From: a virus
Virus record (IMG/VR): IMGVR_UViG_3300033571_021637
Location: 1-63,862 of that record
Direction: 5' to 3' (one strand)
Length of the DNA: 63,862 nt
Part shown: in pieces, positions 10,601-19,621 of the stretch
Position numbering within the stretch: the first letter of the stretch is position 1
Layout of the letters: every line of letters starts with the position of its first letter
The notes under the pieces: model-generated
What the model was told of the DNA's origin: nothing
The model's database searches: none
Seen by the model: only the letters and a program-made list of their open reading frames with translations
Translations under genes and position numbers: made by a program

Positions 10601-12875
10601 TGATTGGGAACATTGAGATTAGTCCAAACGAAGGCTTGAACTTGGGTCTCATTGTGAATTGTGTGTATCTAATCGTCGGAGTCTCGTTTTCCTCCAATAC
10701 GATAGCTATCTTACCTAAATAGTCTCCGAGCGAGTTGTCAACTGAAGAAGGCGTAGCTAAGTTCTTTTCTGTGATAAGATCTATGTACTTAGAAACCTTT
10801 CTGATCTTTGACCAGCTATTTGAAGTCTTAACTAAGATTGAGTCTAAGTTGTCCTGTATCTTTTGTAAGTGACCTGCATCTATGATAAGTCGGTTACCTG
10901 TTTCAGGAGAACCACCTTCGAAATTAAATACTTTGTTTTCAATGTCAACGATCTCATTTATGGTGAATGGTGAATAATTGTTAGACGGTGAGTTAAACGT
11001 AAGTTTATGTAAGCCGTCGAAGTCGCCAGGGATATTTAGCTTAATGAAGACGTATTCTTTGTATACGTATGCAGTAAACTGTGAGTTTCGCATCCCGTTT
11101 ATACAACCAGCTAATGCAGTTGCGACCTCAGTCAAATATCCAGTAGAATTAAAATAGAAAACATCGTTTCCTGCAGTTATGTCAAAGTCGTTGTATACGT
11201 AAAAATCTCCAGAGTCTGGAACCAATGAATAATTTGAAGTTGCGACTATTAACTCATATTTACCGTTTGTATCTTGTCTACTACCCTTAGGGTGGTATAG
11301 CTTTATTTCATCTAGGTTAGAAGGATTGGAAGTTAGCTTTATGGCTAAATGAGAGTGTCCGCCGATCGTTGTAGAAAAACCGTCATCTTGTAAAAATAGG
11401 TTTCTGCTTTGACCAAAGAAGAGTCCCATATCTACGTTTTTGTCAGAAAGCCTAAGTTTTCCGCTCTTCAATTCTATCTTACTTGTTCCGCTAACTGGTG
11501 AACTTGTGACTCCTCCTAAAACTGGATAAGTAAAAGTGTCCTCATCGATCACAGTTATCATAAACTCTCCAGAATAGCTTGAATCTTGGATAGAGTCGAT
11601 CACGGCAATATCTCCAGTAGAATATCCATGGGAGTCTAGAGTAGCGGTTACTTTACCAGTAGATACTGAATAACTTAGATCAGCTAGCCTTTCTTCTGAA
11701 TAATCGACTATGTAGTCTGGCGTAGTTTTAAGTAGATGTAAACCGCCATCCTTGTCTTGTAAGTAGTTAAAATATATTAAAGATGAACTAGTAAAACCTT
11801 CATTGAATTCTGAAAGGTTTGCTATTGAGTTCTTATAAGGCAGTTGTACGCCATCCGTATTCTCTTGAATAATGACTACTTCATCCGTTTCTAAGTATTC
11901 TCTTTTTGGAACTGGTGTGTTTTCCCAAGTAGACCTTTCTAAATAAACTCGTTTTATGTCAAGTTCCAAGCTAGTTACTTCTAATGAGTTTACGTACATT
12001 CCAAAATAACGATTAAAATCGTATTTTTCAGAAGAATCATCATTGAATATGAACTCTAAGTTTAGGATGTTTGGAAATATTACTCCGTTTCTTGAAAATC
12101 CATCTGTCATGTTTTGTTCAAAAAACTTTAAAGGATATGAGTTTTGATAGAACTCATATAAGTATTCTCCTTTGCTTCCTAAGACTCCATCATTCACTAG
12201 TACACCGTTCCATGAAGTAAAATCATCCTCTTCAAAAGAAACTGTCAAGGGACTTATTGGAAAGTTTATGTCTTCGATATAGGTCCTAATGTATTTACCG
12301 ACAGTGGTTTCAGGTCTTAAGTCAAATGTTTTAATTATGGTCGCCTTCTTGAAGAAGTCTAACATGTATTGACCTTTATCGTCTCCTGACTCATAGGCAG
12401 ACTTCACTGCGCTTGCTACGTCATTCAAAGGGTCTTCGATCTTGAATACTACAAAGTAGTTAGGTACTTCTTTTTTTAGGTAAAGAGGAGCAAAATAGCT
12501 CATTCTTTCTTCATACTTATTTGATGCTAAATATTTTGCACCGCTGAAGTAATGAGAAAAATCATATTGGTCCTTAAAGTTCTTTGAGGTTTTAAACAGG
12601 TCAACTTGCTCGTTCAAGTCAAATATGATTTCATTTGGAGTAGATCCACCCTTAAAGAAATAGAATAGGTTTGCTGCATGAGACCTGTTTGGATCCACTG
12701 GAAACTTTGAATAATCGTCATTTGATAATTCTAGGTTTGCTTTGATCGCATTAAGATACATGTCACCTTTTTCATTGACTGCAAGCTTAACGTTACCAGT
12801 AAGCTTAGGATTTGTTCTAACTAGCTGAAAACTAGAATCATTCTTCAAAACCTTGGTATACTGTAATTCGCGCAT
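7665..12875 (-). CDS. Very large virion structural protein, probably baseplate or tail tip
   Basis: At 1736 residues this is the largest gene in the window. It has no domain I can name. It is rich in Asn, Ser, Tyr and Phe, with many short beta segments and aromatic patches such as YFVVFKIEDP and DFDFYASDYANFPEIDLYNYY, as is usual for exposed phage tail proteins. There are no membrane segments or catalytic motifs. It sits in a same-strand run between the 1197-residue FN3-like protein and the collagen-like fibre, separated by 19 and 1 nt, so co-transcription is almost certain. No late-promoter octamer lies in front of it. Size and location suggest a peripheral baseplate or fibre-network component. 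This is an inference from context. Confidence 0.5.
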   Translation of the reverse strand: MRELQYTKVLKNDSSFQLVRTNPKLTGNVKLAVNEKGDMYLNAIKANLELSNDDYSKFPVDPNRSHAANLFYFFKGGSTPNEIIFDLNEQVDLFKTSKNFKDQYDFSHYFSGAKYLASNKYEERMSYFAPLYLKKEVPNYFVVFKIEDPLNDVASAVKSAYESGDDKGQYMLDFFKKATIIKTFDLRPETTVGKYIRTYIEDINFPISPLTVSFEEDDFTSWNGVLVNDGVLGSKGEYLYEFYQNSYPLKFFEQNMTDGFSRNGVIFPNILNLEFIFNDDSSEKYDFNRYFGMYVNSLEVTSLELDIKRVYLERSTWENTPVPKREYLETDEVVIIQENTDGVQLPYKNSIANLSEFNEGFTSSSLIYFNYLQDKDGGLHLLKTTPDYIVDYSEERLADLSYSVSTGKVTATLDSHGYSTGDIAVIDSIQDSSYSGEFMITVIDEDTFTYPVLGGVTSSPVSGTSKIELKSGKLRLSDKNVDMGLFFGQSRNLFLQDDGFSTTIGGHSHLAIKLTSNPSNLDEIKLYHPKGSRQDTNGKYELIVATSNYSLVPDSGDFYVYNDFDITAGNDVFYFNSTGYLTEVATALAGCINGMRNSQFTAYVYKEYVFIKLNIPGDFDGLHKLTFNSPSNNYSPFTINEIVDIENKVFNFEGGSPETGNRLIIDAGHLQKIQDNLDSILVKTSNSWSKIRKVSKYIDLITEKNLATPSSVDNSLGDYLGKIAIVLEENETPTIRYTQFTMRPKFKPSFGLISMFPIKDLDFDFYASDYANFPEIDLYNYYFIPEGQKIMTQDYKYEVIGAGVIEVEGTQYSAGTPIILAGPTASYSIVSGNPLVTYYTDYTTIGENRTTPINDENNELKDFQGFSILKDPNKVVPQSATIEYQLKTKFLNGLTQTEYDFYKENDSLDFAVRSKILPYITKWGILEGKDSRDNQYRLNTEIVFGRNNFSPDQEDKTQNPLNFTHEWFYIESIFNYVNDPETIKLNYNYFETPLDEAKLLSDPNYFIDYFTYTPSDGSTEFGPTQIRYSNVIRNRAGEYETFFKGFKLNFKDYLDPNFLGEDGKPQSKSSTRFDGYRFSTILKVVQEDIHDKSQAPVKYRVIEHKDYKFIVVIIELAIGSIDQIDDYWKEVQAFEPISEIDTTNFLDPTYSPILSGLLPFETVDGDYRIQFSGNSMSNLTHTFLYSTKSKKFNNILNSFSTVKFNKNLSFQINGPSGVDSTAGTVKGFANPSIANYSSGLNDDATSFNDVNFITIKDTNSGFDFFMTSVNGFVPVIQNPVTGAFTEFLTYDNTQGLSLITTSASAPYYSFYSVLPAGSNLIVERFYAFKVLTGGENYFEKIFQKLSFANFKKYVNTLDPMVEYYSYSLTNNVSTLASDPGFYFEVIDQNSITKMNQLIYQPTTEIPTQFSGQSVIGYDYEQARLNVKYELNRYRGEYEPVFTNVLSCNSGFTFKRNEIENVTLANIVINPKIDNNLTIKNFNHIKVADSRILDLESDSTYLAKYATISEVAINQAEYFLLRGNWDWGFHYRYSNKSEFTPVSGALRVEEDDSFIAKLISLPETIELEDFEVTTLDKTQELKNVDLDQIELVVKEGQVMVEGYINVNNVLTRHLIEDGISQKFSEFLINSTSYIGNYLTIQQYVEDYIKQNVLKLYDVSTNEFFSKNVKDLISAVGATNINTIAFYFLNDQERFKQGYALNRALQINNTSRLILKFSFNKKPGSSLAISPKITVKFI

Positions 12876-12894
12876 CGTATCTTATGAAAGTATT

Positions 12895-15800
12895 TTAGAA
12901 TCTAATTATTGTCCCTGTGCTTTGAACCAATGGTGCATCGATTGCAGTCTCCTTAGCGTATTGTGCGCTAACCTGTAGGTCAAAAGAGAAGGGAGTATCA
13001 TCCTTTAAGATGATGTCAACTCCTAGTTTCTTTGTATATTTTATATTGGTTAAAGTTGAAGCGGTTCTAAATCCTCCAACATATCCTAGTGCATCCGAAC
13101 ATCTAAATTGGAATATTACTGGAATGTTTAGTGCATTTTCAGGTCCAAACTTAACAGTCTTAGTTGATCTTGCTGGGAAATTACCTTCAACTGAAACTGA
13201 TTCATAATTAGTTGGGAAAAGGTATAAGTAAGAACCACAAGTATATTTACCTACCAAGAAAGCATCATTTGGATTAAATCCAAGCTTAATCGGATAGTGT
13301 GAATCGTTCCTAGAAGTAGACGTAGTAGGAGTATTCGGCGTAACTCGAGTTGCTTGTTTGTAATATTCTACGCCAAACGCGTTAGTTATTTCAGAAACAG
13401 AAGTCTCCATGTGAAGCGCATGAGCAAAAGGCAAGTATGCTTGTGGAGAATCAGTATCAATAGTAGGAGGCACAGCCATCGTAAAGTTAGGTCTAAACTT
13501 ATCAATGATGTTAGAAATCAAGTAAGACGAGTTGAAGTTATTGCCGTAAGTTCTTAATTCCGGATGGGCAAGGAAGATACAGAATTCAGTAAGATATCCG
13601 CCTCCTACTGGTTTTCCGGTAGAGTTAGTAGTACCGTTCCAAACCTTAGGATTTACGCTGGTTCCAGGGACCGCATAATTTGGATTAAACGGTAAGTAGT
13701 GACCCCAGTTGTATGGAACTAACGTAGTGCCTACGGTTTGACCACGATATGCAGTGGAAGAACCTGTAGCATAAGACGAAGCTAATAGATAGTCACTAGA
13801 CGGTGTGCTAGGTACATAAATCTCCTCAGAAAGTCCATAGTTTCTTATTCTAGAATGAACGAATTGGCTTCTAACTTGAGAAGATTGAGTGCTTGCTATC
13901 TGTTTAATGTTTCCTATCTCAGGAACTGGATTAGAGTTCACTCCGATCGGAACGATATCGTATCTACGGTTTACGTGATAGTCTTGGTCTGGATTTGCGA
14001 CTGGATCAGATGCATTTGCAGACTGATCTAATCCTCCAAATAGTAGAGATATTAGTTCTAAACTAGTGGCTGAGGTATTTTGAATAGATATCGCGTATTG
14101 CTTTGTGACTATCGAACCTTCCTCATAGATGACGGTTCCACCGGTTGTATCCTTTATTAGGTCTCGATAGTATCCTGCAAATAAGTTGATTGTGTCTCCG
14201 TTTGCGACTTCTGTCTGGTTACCATCAGAATCAATGATGCTTACTTTTAGAAGACCGTTATCAGTTGTGATTGATTGTTGTATTGAATCTAAAGCAGACT
14301 GAACTGCTTTTAGTTTCTCATACATATCTATTACGTTACCTTCATTGGTAAAGAAACCACTCGCTATGTCTTCTGCCTTGTGAGAATAGAACCTTCCGTT
14401 TTGAGTGAATTGATTTTCAATGTGAGTATCAACTCCTCTAGCACTTAAAGAGTTTTCAAAGTCGATCTTAGTCTTTTCAGCAAATGCCTTTTGGGAAGTG
14501 ATCGTTCCTTCTTCTTCAGATTGAATGTTTTCCGGAAAAGGTATCTGTACAGGTTCAGACCAGTCTGACTCTACAGGATTAGTCGGCCAACCTGCTTCAG
14601 AAATAGACTTTATTTGAACTTCAACTATCTCTCCCTTTCTTATTGGAATGTCTAATTGGTTAGTGTTTACTGAGTCTGCATCTGTAACGTTTTCTTCAGA
14701 CCACTTATAGAGTCCAGTGTTTTCATCTAGCTCTTTTTTTCTAGGGGAAGTTAACACTTCTGTCCAAGAAGAAAAGGTCGCCTGTTTAGTAGAACCGTCT
14801 ACGTCTAAAAACGTTTGTTGTTGAGAGTTAGGTTGGTTTCCAGAAGCGCTTAAGTATCGATATCTATACTTGAATTGAGCTATTTGTTGTTCTCCATATT
14901 TTCCAGTCTTAGGGATTGGAATCTGCCAAAAACCTCTTACTTTATATTTCTTAGAGGTAACGAACTGTGGAGTTGTTGAAAGCTGTAAGCTAATGTTTGT
15001 GACTAATGTGGATAGAGCAGCCGTTTTTTCGTCTCTTTCTTTTTGAGAATCAGTGAGCTGCTTTTTAAGCCTTTGCGATTCCTTAGGCGTCTTAGAAACT
15101 GCTGTGATGCTAGACTTAACAGAATCGATCTTTTTATTTAGTTCGTCTATCTCCTTTTGAAGACCTGCTTTTTCCTTAATGTTGTTATTTAAGTCTGTGA
15201 CGTTTTTATCGTCCTGTATGTGCTGATCTACTTGAACGACATTAAAGTTCTTTACGTCTAACACTGGTGCGTCTGGGGTGCTACCTAATACTGCAGGAAG
15301 AGTCTTTTCTTTTGCTAAGTTTAATAAGATTAAGCCAAAGTCAGAAACGAAGTTTACATAGTACTGCTCAAGAGTAGTTGTGCTATCGTCCTGTAGTGGA
15401 ATCGTTAACTCGTTAGTGTAGACTGCAACTCCTGCTGAAAACTCATCGATTGTTATGTTTTGAGCTTTGCTTATAGGCTTGATGAAAACTATTTCTCTTT
15501 CGTTAAATCCTACGTTTACTGCTAATTCAGGAACTCGATATGGCGTAGGTTTAAGTCGTAAAATGTCTGCGCCGATCGTTATCGGATCGATTCCAAATAT
15601 TCTTTCTAAGACTACTTCAGATTCAGTTGTGTTTATCGCAGTAACTCTATATTCAGAATCATTAACAGTTATTAAAACATCGCCGACTGATATCGTTTTA
15701 CTATTTGATACGTCAGATAAAACGTCAGTATAACTCAATGAATCTAACTTGTATCTTAACCTAGTAACAGTAACAGTCGTTCCGCTAGTTAATGTTTGAT

Positions 15801-16488
15801 TTATTGTCTCTTCAAGTATGTTAAGAACGTCAAATGAACCCTTATAGCGATTTACTGGTGTTTCTAAGTCAACGATATTATCGTCTTCGAAATAATCGAT
15901 TGAGTTATCATCTAGATCCTTCTTTAATTGAGTAAGATTAATGTTATTAGTTCCTCTATAGTTTAGATCAAAGAAGTCATTTGCTGCATCATCTGCAGAG
16001 TTTACTATGATTCTTTTTACCGCAAAACGATCGATATCATCCGTTAAGATTGATGAGATGTCTAAACTAACGTACAATAAAGGATTTAAAAAAGACTCGA
16101 AGAACCAGTTGTTCTTTACTCTAAAGCTAGTAGGAATGGTTAGGTTTGTGTCTCTTGCGTTTTCAAGTTCAGCGATGAGTTGTGATGTCTTCTTAAGTTC
16201 AAACTTTCTAACGTCGCCGTTTGCTGACTTTAGGCCAACTACATTGCTATTTGCTGAGATTAAAGTATCAAAATTAGTATTGATCTCATCTATCTTTCCC
16301 TTTAAATAACCAAAAGACGGAACGTTAATCGTCTTAGAAGTACCGTCGTCTTTTCTTTGATCGATTGAAACGTTTTCAGATTTAGACTCAAGTATGTCTT
16401 GTAAACTGAATAGAAAAGAGTTCATGTTATCGATATCGACAACAAGTCTTTTTAATACGTCAGATAGTGTGTGTTTAGTCTCAGCCAT
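12895..16488 (-). CDS. Large tail/baseplate protein with coiled coil and FN3-like domain
   Basis: The 1197-residue protein starts with a helical segment. A long coiled coil at about residues 415-505 contains LNNNIKEKAGLQKEIDELNK and RLKKQLTDSQKERDEKTAAL. Next comes a region (about 515-660) with fibronectin-III-like character: FKYRYRYLSASG, a WSEPVQIPFP strand and an EVQIKSISEAGWPTNP block. The C-terminal half is beta-rich. Such a coil plus Ig/FN3 arrangement is typical of trimeric phage tail proteins. It lies in the late tail operon, 7 nt after the stop of the 700-residue gene. I infer a trimeric baseplate or fibre-linking component. The exact T4 counterpart is unclear. Confidence 0.5.
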   Translation of the reverse strand: MAETKHTLSDVLKRLVVDIDNMNSFLFSLQDILESKSENVSIDQRKDDGTSKTINVPSFGYLKGKIDEINTNFDTLISANSNVVGLKSANGDVRKFELKKTSQLIAELENARDTNLTIPTSFRVKNNWFFESFLNPLLYVSLDISSILTDDIDRFAVKRIIVNSADDAANDFFDLNYRGTNNINLTQLKKDLDDNSIDYFEDDNIVDLETPVNRYKGSFDVLNILEETINQTLTSGTTVTVTRLRYKLDSLSYTDVLSDVSNSKTISVGDVLITVNDSEYRVTAINTTESEVVLERIFGIDPITIGADILRLKPTPYRVPELAVNVGFNEREIVFIKPISKAQNITIDEFSAGVAVYTNELTIPLQDDSTTTLEQYYVNFVSDFGLILLNLAKEKTLPAVLGSTPDAPVLDVKNFNVVQVDQHIQDDKNVTDLNNNIKEKAGLQKEIDELNKKIDSVKSSITAVSKTPKESQRLKKQLTDSQKERDEKTAALSTLVTNISLQLSTTPQFVTSKKYKVRGFWQIPIPKTGKYGEQQIAQFKYRYRYLSASGNQPNSQQQTFLDVDGSTKQATFSSWTEVLTSPRKKELDENTGLYKWSEENVTDADSVNTNQLDIPIRKGEIVEVQIKSISEAGWPTNPVESDWSEPVQIPFPENIQSEEEGTITSQKAFAEKTKIDFENSLSARGVDTHIENQFTQNGRFYSHKAEDIASGFFTNEGNVIDMYEKLKAVQSALDSIQQSITTDNGLLKVSIIDSDGNQTEVANGDTINLFAGYYRDLIKDTTGGTVIYEEGSIVTKQYAISIQNTSATSLELISLLFGGLDQSANASDPVANPDQDYHVNRRYDIVPIGVNSNPVPEIGNIKQIASTQSSQVRSQFVHSRIRNYGLSEEIYVPSTPSSDYLLASSYATGSSTAYRGQTVGTTLVPYNWGHYLPFNPNYAVPGTSVNPKVWNGTTNSTGKPVGGGYLTEFCIFLAHPELRTYGNNFNSSYLISNIIDKFRPNFTMAVPPTIDTDSPQAYLPFAHALHMETSVSEITNAFGVEYYKQATRVTPNTPTTSTSRNDSHYPIKLGFNPNDAFLVGKYTCGSYLYLFPTNYESVSVEGNFPARSTKTVKFGPENALNIPVIFQFRCSDALGYVGGFRTASTLTNIKYTKKLGVDIILKDDTPFSFDLQVSAQYAKETAIDAPLVQSTGTIIRF

Positions 16489-16495
16489 CTATTTT

Positions 16496-18598
16496 TTATC
16501 TTATTTTATCTACTTTAAAACTTAGCGTGTTTATGTCTAAACACATTATGTCAAAGATAGGTGTATTGTTAGAAGGAGTAAATTCAATGTCGTTAAACAC
16601 TGCAATCTGTACTCCATATTCTCCAAAGCTCATTAGGTTTGACTTATCAGTATAGAGTTTAATGTCAAATGCTCCAGGAACGATCGGGTCCTCAAAAACA
16701 AGCCTTAGTGTTTGTCCGTTTGCCCAAGCAACCTTAGAATCGTCTATGTAAATAGATAGGTCTTTGCTCAGCAATATAGGAACTGCATTGTTTTGGTGAG
16801 CAACATAGTTAGAAAACTTGTTTAATACAATCACATTCGAACTAAAAACGTTTCTTAGAGAGTCAGTAGCTAAGTTATATGATTGGTTAGCATTATTGAT
16901 TACTACTCGGTTTGGAGTTCTTCTATCTAAGCCGATTCCGTCTCCTCCTCTAACTGCATTTATGTCATATGAAATAGTTACACTAGTCTGTCCATTAATG
17001 ATTGACTCTAACTTAGTATTAGTGTTATCTATCATTTTGACTAGTTCTCCAGTATTGTCAAATATGGCTTGATTTTCAATTAAAGAAGTCTCTAAATTGG
17101 TGACTCTAATATCAAGTTCAGCCTGGTCTTCCGTATTTAGAAGAAGTCCCTTTAAGGTCTCAACGTCTTGAGTAAGTTGTTGTATGGTCAATAGCTGGTC
17201 GGCATACCTAGTCTGTAAATTCTTAAACTCAGTTAAGACATCGGTAAATAGTTCTAATGAAAACGTTGAATAATCATTTATTGACTTCTCAACCTTAGTG
17301 TCTTCAATAGAAGTATCTAGTTTTAGGTTTACTTTAAAAGAGAAAGAGTTACCGTTTACTTTGTTTAATGGGTCAGGCTTATACTTAGAAATGGTTGGAA
17401 TCTTAAATTCAAGACCGTCTTGTTGGATTCTATCTAAGAAAAGAACTCCATATAAGTTTGTTTTGAAATCTACAGGGGATCCAGTCGCATCTAAGTTATT
17501 AGGATCATAAGTATCATAATAAACTAGAACCGCATTAAATTCAAAGTCTCTATTTGCTACATAGTCGTTGAATTGTGAAAATACTTTGATTTGAGGATTC
17601 TCACTAGCTAGCTTATAATTAGCTAGGTCAAAATCGATTGATATACCGTCTAGTGTGTTTCTAACGTATTCAACGTTTAGTAAACCTTTTTGTTTATTTA
17701 TGAATTGGTCAGCAGCAACGTCAAATGCACCAGTTCCTCCATAGTTGTCCGTATAGTAAGAATTGTTTACAGTTTGTGTAAACCAGTTACCGTTGACATA
17801 AGGATCTCCGATGTTGTTTTTTATTTGAGTTAAGACGCTTTGATCATCTAAGTCATAAAACGCTTTTAATGAAAGACCGAATGGGTGAGTCTCATTGTAT
17901 TTTCTACCAGCCAAATAGTCTATGTTAAGAGGATCTGCTCCTAAGTTAGCTACTGTCATGTTAGGAAAGTAGTTGTCGTCAGTAATTGACTTAAATAGAA
18001 CGTATGGTGTGGTTCCTACGTTAGTAGGAACGTGAATGTAAACCTCTGTATATGAGTTTTGGTTAGACTTTAATGAGTTAACAACGTCAATGTCACCAAC
18101 GTATTTAACTACTCTGTTGTATGTTGAATTGACTTCAGGTTTCTCAACGAATCTTTTTTCAGTCCCTAAAACGTTTACGTTTTTTTCTAGAGTGTTTGCG
18201 TCTTGAAAACGAACTGCTCCTAATTCTTTAAGCCACTTAAAGAAGACTCTTTCAGAAACCGTTAACTTTTCGTTTTTCTTGTATTGGCTTCTACTCAATA
18301 ACAATGACTCAAAGTTTAAGGCATAGTTTTGAAAGCTTTCAGCAAGGTTTACGTTGTTGTCTGGATTAAGTCCCTCAATTAGAGGAGTCTCACCAGGAGA
18401 AAGAAACTGTATTTTATTGTCGGTCGCTAAAGTGTTTGGATCGCCTATTTCAGGAATCCTTAATAGAGCAAACTTCGAGAACCTAACAGCATTTTCGCTG
18501 TTACTTAAGGTTATATTAATGTCTTCCAGTGCGCTTTGAAAGCTGTAGAAGATACCCTTCTTGTCTTGTACTGGCTTTATTAAAGGAGTTACTGCCAT
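16496..18598 (-). CDS. Tail/baseplate structural protein with central coiled coil
   Basis: The 700-residue protein has an N-terminal alpha/beta region and a coiled-coil segment at about residues 450-520 (FKNLQTRYADQLLTIQQLTQ, LDIRVTNLETSLIENQ). A beta-rich C-terminal domain of about 150 residues follows. The layout resembles oligomeric fibre or baseplate connector proteins, but I recognise no specific family. It is 19 nt downstream of the 321-residue gene and 7 nt upstream of the 1197-residue gene on the same strand, with no separate late-promoter octamer. It should therefore be read from the promoter at 19603-19610. Confidence 0.5.
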   Translation of the reverse strand: MAVTPLIKPVQDKKGIFYSFQSALEDINITLSNSENAVRFSKFALLRIPEIGDPNTLATDNKIQFLSPGETPLIEGLNPDNNVNLAESFQNYALNFESLLLSRSQYKKNEKLTVSERVFFKWLKELGAVRFQDANTLEKNVNVLGTEKRFVEKPEVNSTYNRVVKYVGDIDVVNSLKSNQNSYTEVYIHVPTNVGTTPYVLFKSITDDNYFPNMTVANLGADPLNIDYLAGRKYNETHPFGLSLKAFYDLDDQSVLTQIKNNIGDPYVNGNWFTQTVNNSYYTDNYGGTGAFDVAADQFINKQKGLLNVEYVRNTLDGISIDFDLANYKLASENPQIKVFSQFNDYVANRDFEFNAVLVYYDTYDPNNLDATGSPVDFKTNLYGVLFLDRIQQDGLEFKIPTISKYKPDPLNKVNGNSFSFKVNLKLDTSIEDTKVEKSINDYSTFSLELFTDVLTEFKNLQTRYADQLLTIQQLTQDVETLKGLLLNTEDQAELDIRVTNLETSLIENQAIFDNTGELVKMIDNTNTKLESIINGQTSVTISYDINAVRGGDGIGLDRRTPNRVVINNANQSYNLATDSLRNVFSSNVIVLNKFSNYVAHQNNAVPILLSKDLSIYIDDSKVAWANGQTLRLVFEDPIVPGAFDIKLYTDKSNLMSFGEYGVQIAVFNDIEFTPSNNTPIFDIMCLDINTLSFKVDKIR

Positions 18599-18617
18599 TT
18601 AGCTTAAAGATTTTTTA

Positions 18618-19583
18618 TTAGAAGAACTCCATTCCGACTAGGCCAGTAACAACTAAGCGGTCATCAGAGTTTTGGTCAACTATGTATAGTAGAGATGCGT
18701 TTTGTCCGTATTGAGAAAGCTGGTTGTGTCCAACCACTGTACTTGCAGGGTTTATTCCAACTGCGTTTACGTTATCATGCATGATGATTGCAACAGACGG
18801 TCCTGCATTTAAGTTAGTTCCTCCATTTATTACTACAGGCAATGCACCTGTAGTGACTGCTGAAATTATTGAAGTAGCTGAGAATTCTTCAGTGACGTCA
18901 ACGATATAGATGGTAAAGCTTGAGTTTGCAGCAGGTGGGTTAGTCGCATCAAAGTCAATGTATAAAGAAAGACCTATGATACCTGCAGTGATTGCAGAAA
19001 TTCCATCGTATACTGGATTCAAGGTAGGTGCAGTCGTTGCCTTAAGAGTAACGAATATGTTTTTCTTAGAAGAACTAGTTAAAGTCAGTCTAGCTGAACC
19101 TTCAGTCGCACTCGTCTTAGTAAGGTCTAAAGTAACAGATTCTTTTGACTCTATGAATTGACCTGCCAAAGTAACGCTTGAATTGAAGGTAGAAGTTCCA
19201 TCAGAAACAAGAGCTGTGTTTACCGTCAAGTCATTAGTTGTTATTTCATCAGAATCGATGGAAAGGTTAGCGTTGATGCGGTCAATGGTGAAGACTGATT
19301 CGTTGCTAACATTTTTTTCGATCTTTGAAATTACTTGAACTGGTGCATTTGTTTGGAAGATGAATCCTGTGCCTTGCGCAATGACTGTTCCAGCCTTTAC
19401 GTAATTGATAGGGTTATCTGTTCCTATTGAGATAGTGTTTAAGTCCATCTCAAATATGTTGATCAAGTCCTCTAGCTTATCTTTGAGAAGCAAGTCATTG
19501 GTGTTACTTATGCTAGCAACATCCGTAACAAAATCACTTAAAAGGATCTCTTGAATTGGTAAAGAAACTGGTGTAAACGCCAT
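18618..19583 (-). CDS. Beta-rich virion structural protein, first gene of a late unit
   Basis: This 321-residue protein is rich in Ser, Thr, Val and Ile and looks almost entirely beta-structured. The middle (about 100-200) has a strand pattern like a fibre shaft (DEITTNDLTVNTALVSDG). The C-terminal 130 residues have a PVVINGGTNLN-type globular domain. No enzyme motif is present. An ATAAATAA element lies 19 nt before the ATG, so this is the head of the transcription unit that continues through the large tail genes to about 3836. Role in the virion is inferred from that position. Confidence 0.55.
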   Translation of the reverse strand: MAFTPVSLPIQEILLSDFVTDVASISNTNDLLLKDKLEDLINIFEMDLNTISIGTDNPINYVKAGTVIAQGTGFIFQTNAPVQVISKIEKNVSNESVFTIDRINANLSIDSDEITTNDLTVNTALVSDGTSTFNSSVTLAGQFIESKESVTLDLTKTSATEGSARLTLTSSSKKNIFVTLKATTAPTLNPVYDGISAITAGIIGLSLYIDFDATNPPAANSSFTIYIVDVTEEFSATSIISAVTTGALPVVINGGTNLNAGPSVAIIMHDNVNAVGINPASTVVGHNQLSQYGQNASLLYIVDQNSDDRLVVTGLVGMEFF

Positions 19584-19602
19584 TGTTTTTTATTATTTTT
19601 AG

Positions 19603-19610
19603 TTATTTAT
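19603..19610 (-). promoter_or_regulatory. Late promoter element before the 321-aa structural gene
   Basis: ATAAATAA on the minus strand, 19 nt before the ATG at 19583. It lies inside a 19-bp stretch (19592-19610) that is identical to the one before the tail tube gene (56972-56990). Confidence 0.65.
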
Positions 19611-19621
19611 TAAATCTTTAG

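Noticed and set aside
17695-17702. TTATTTAT inside the 700-residue structural gene
   Set aside because: It is the late-type octamer by sequence but lies in the middle of a gene with no start at 18-20 nt, so it looks fortuitous in AT-rich DNA.
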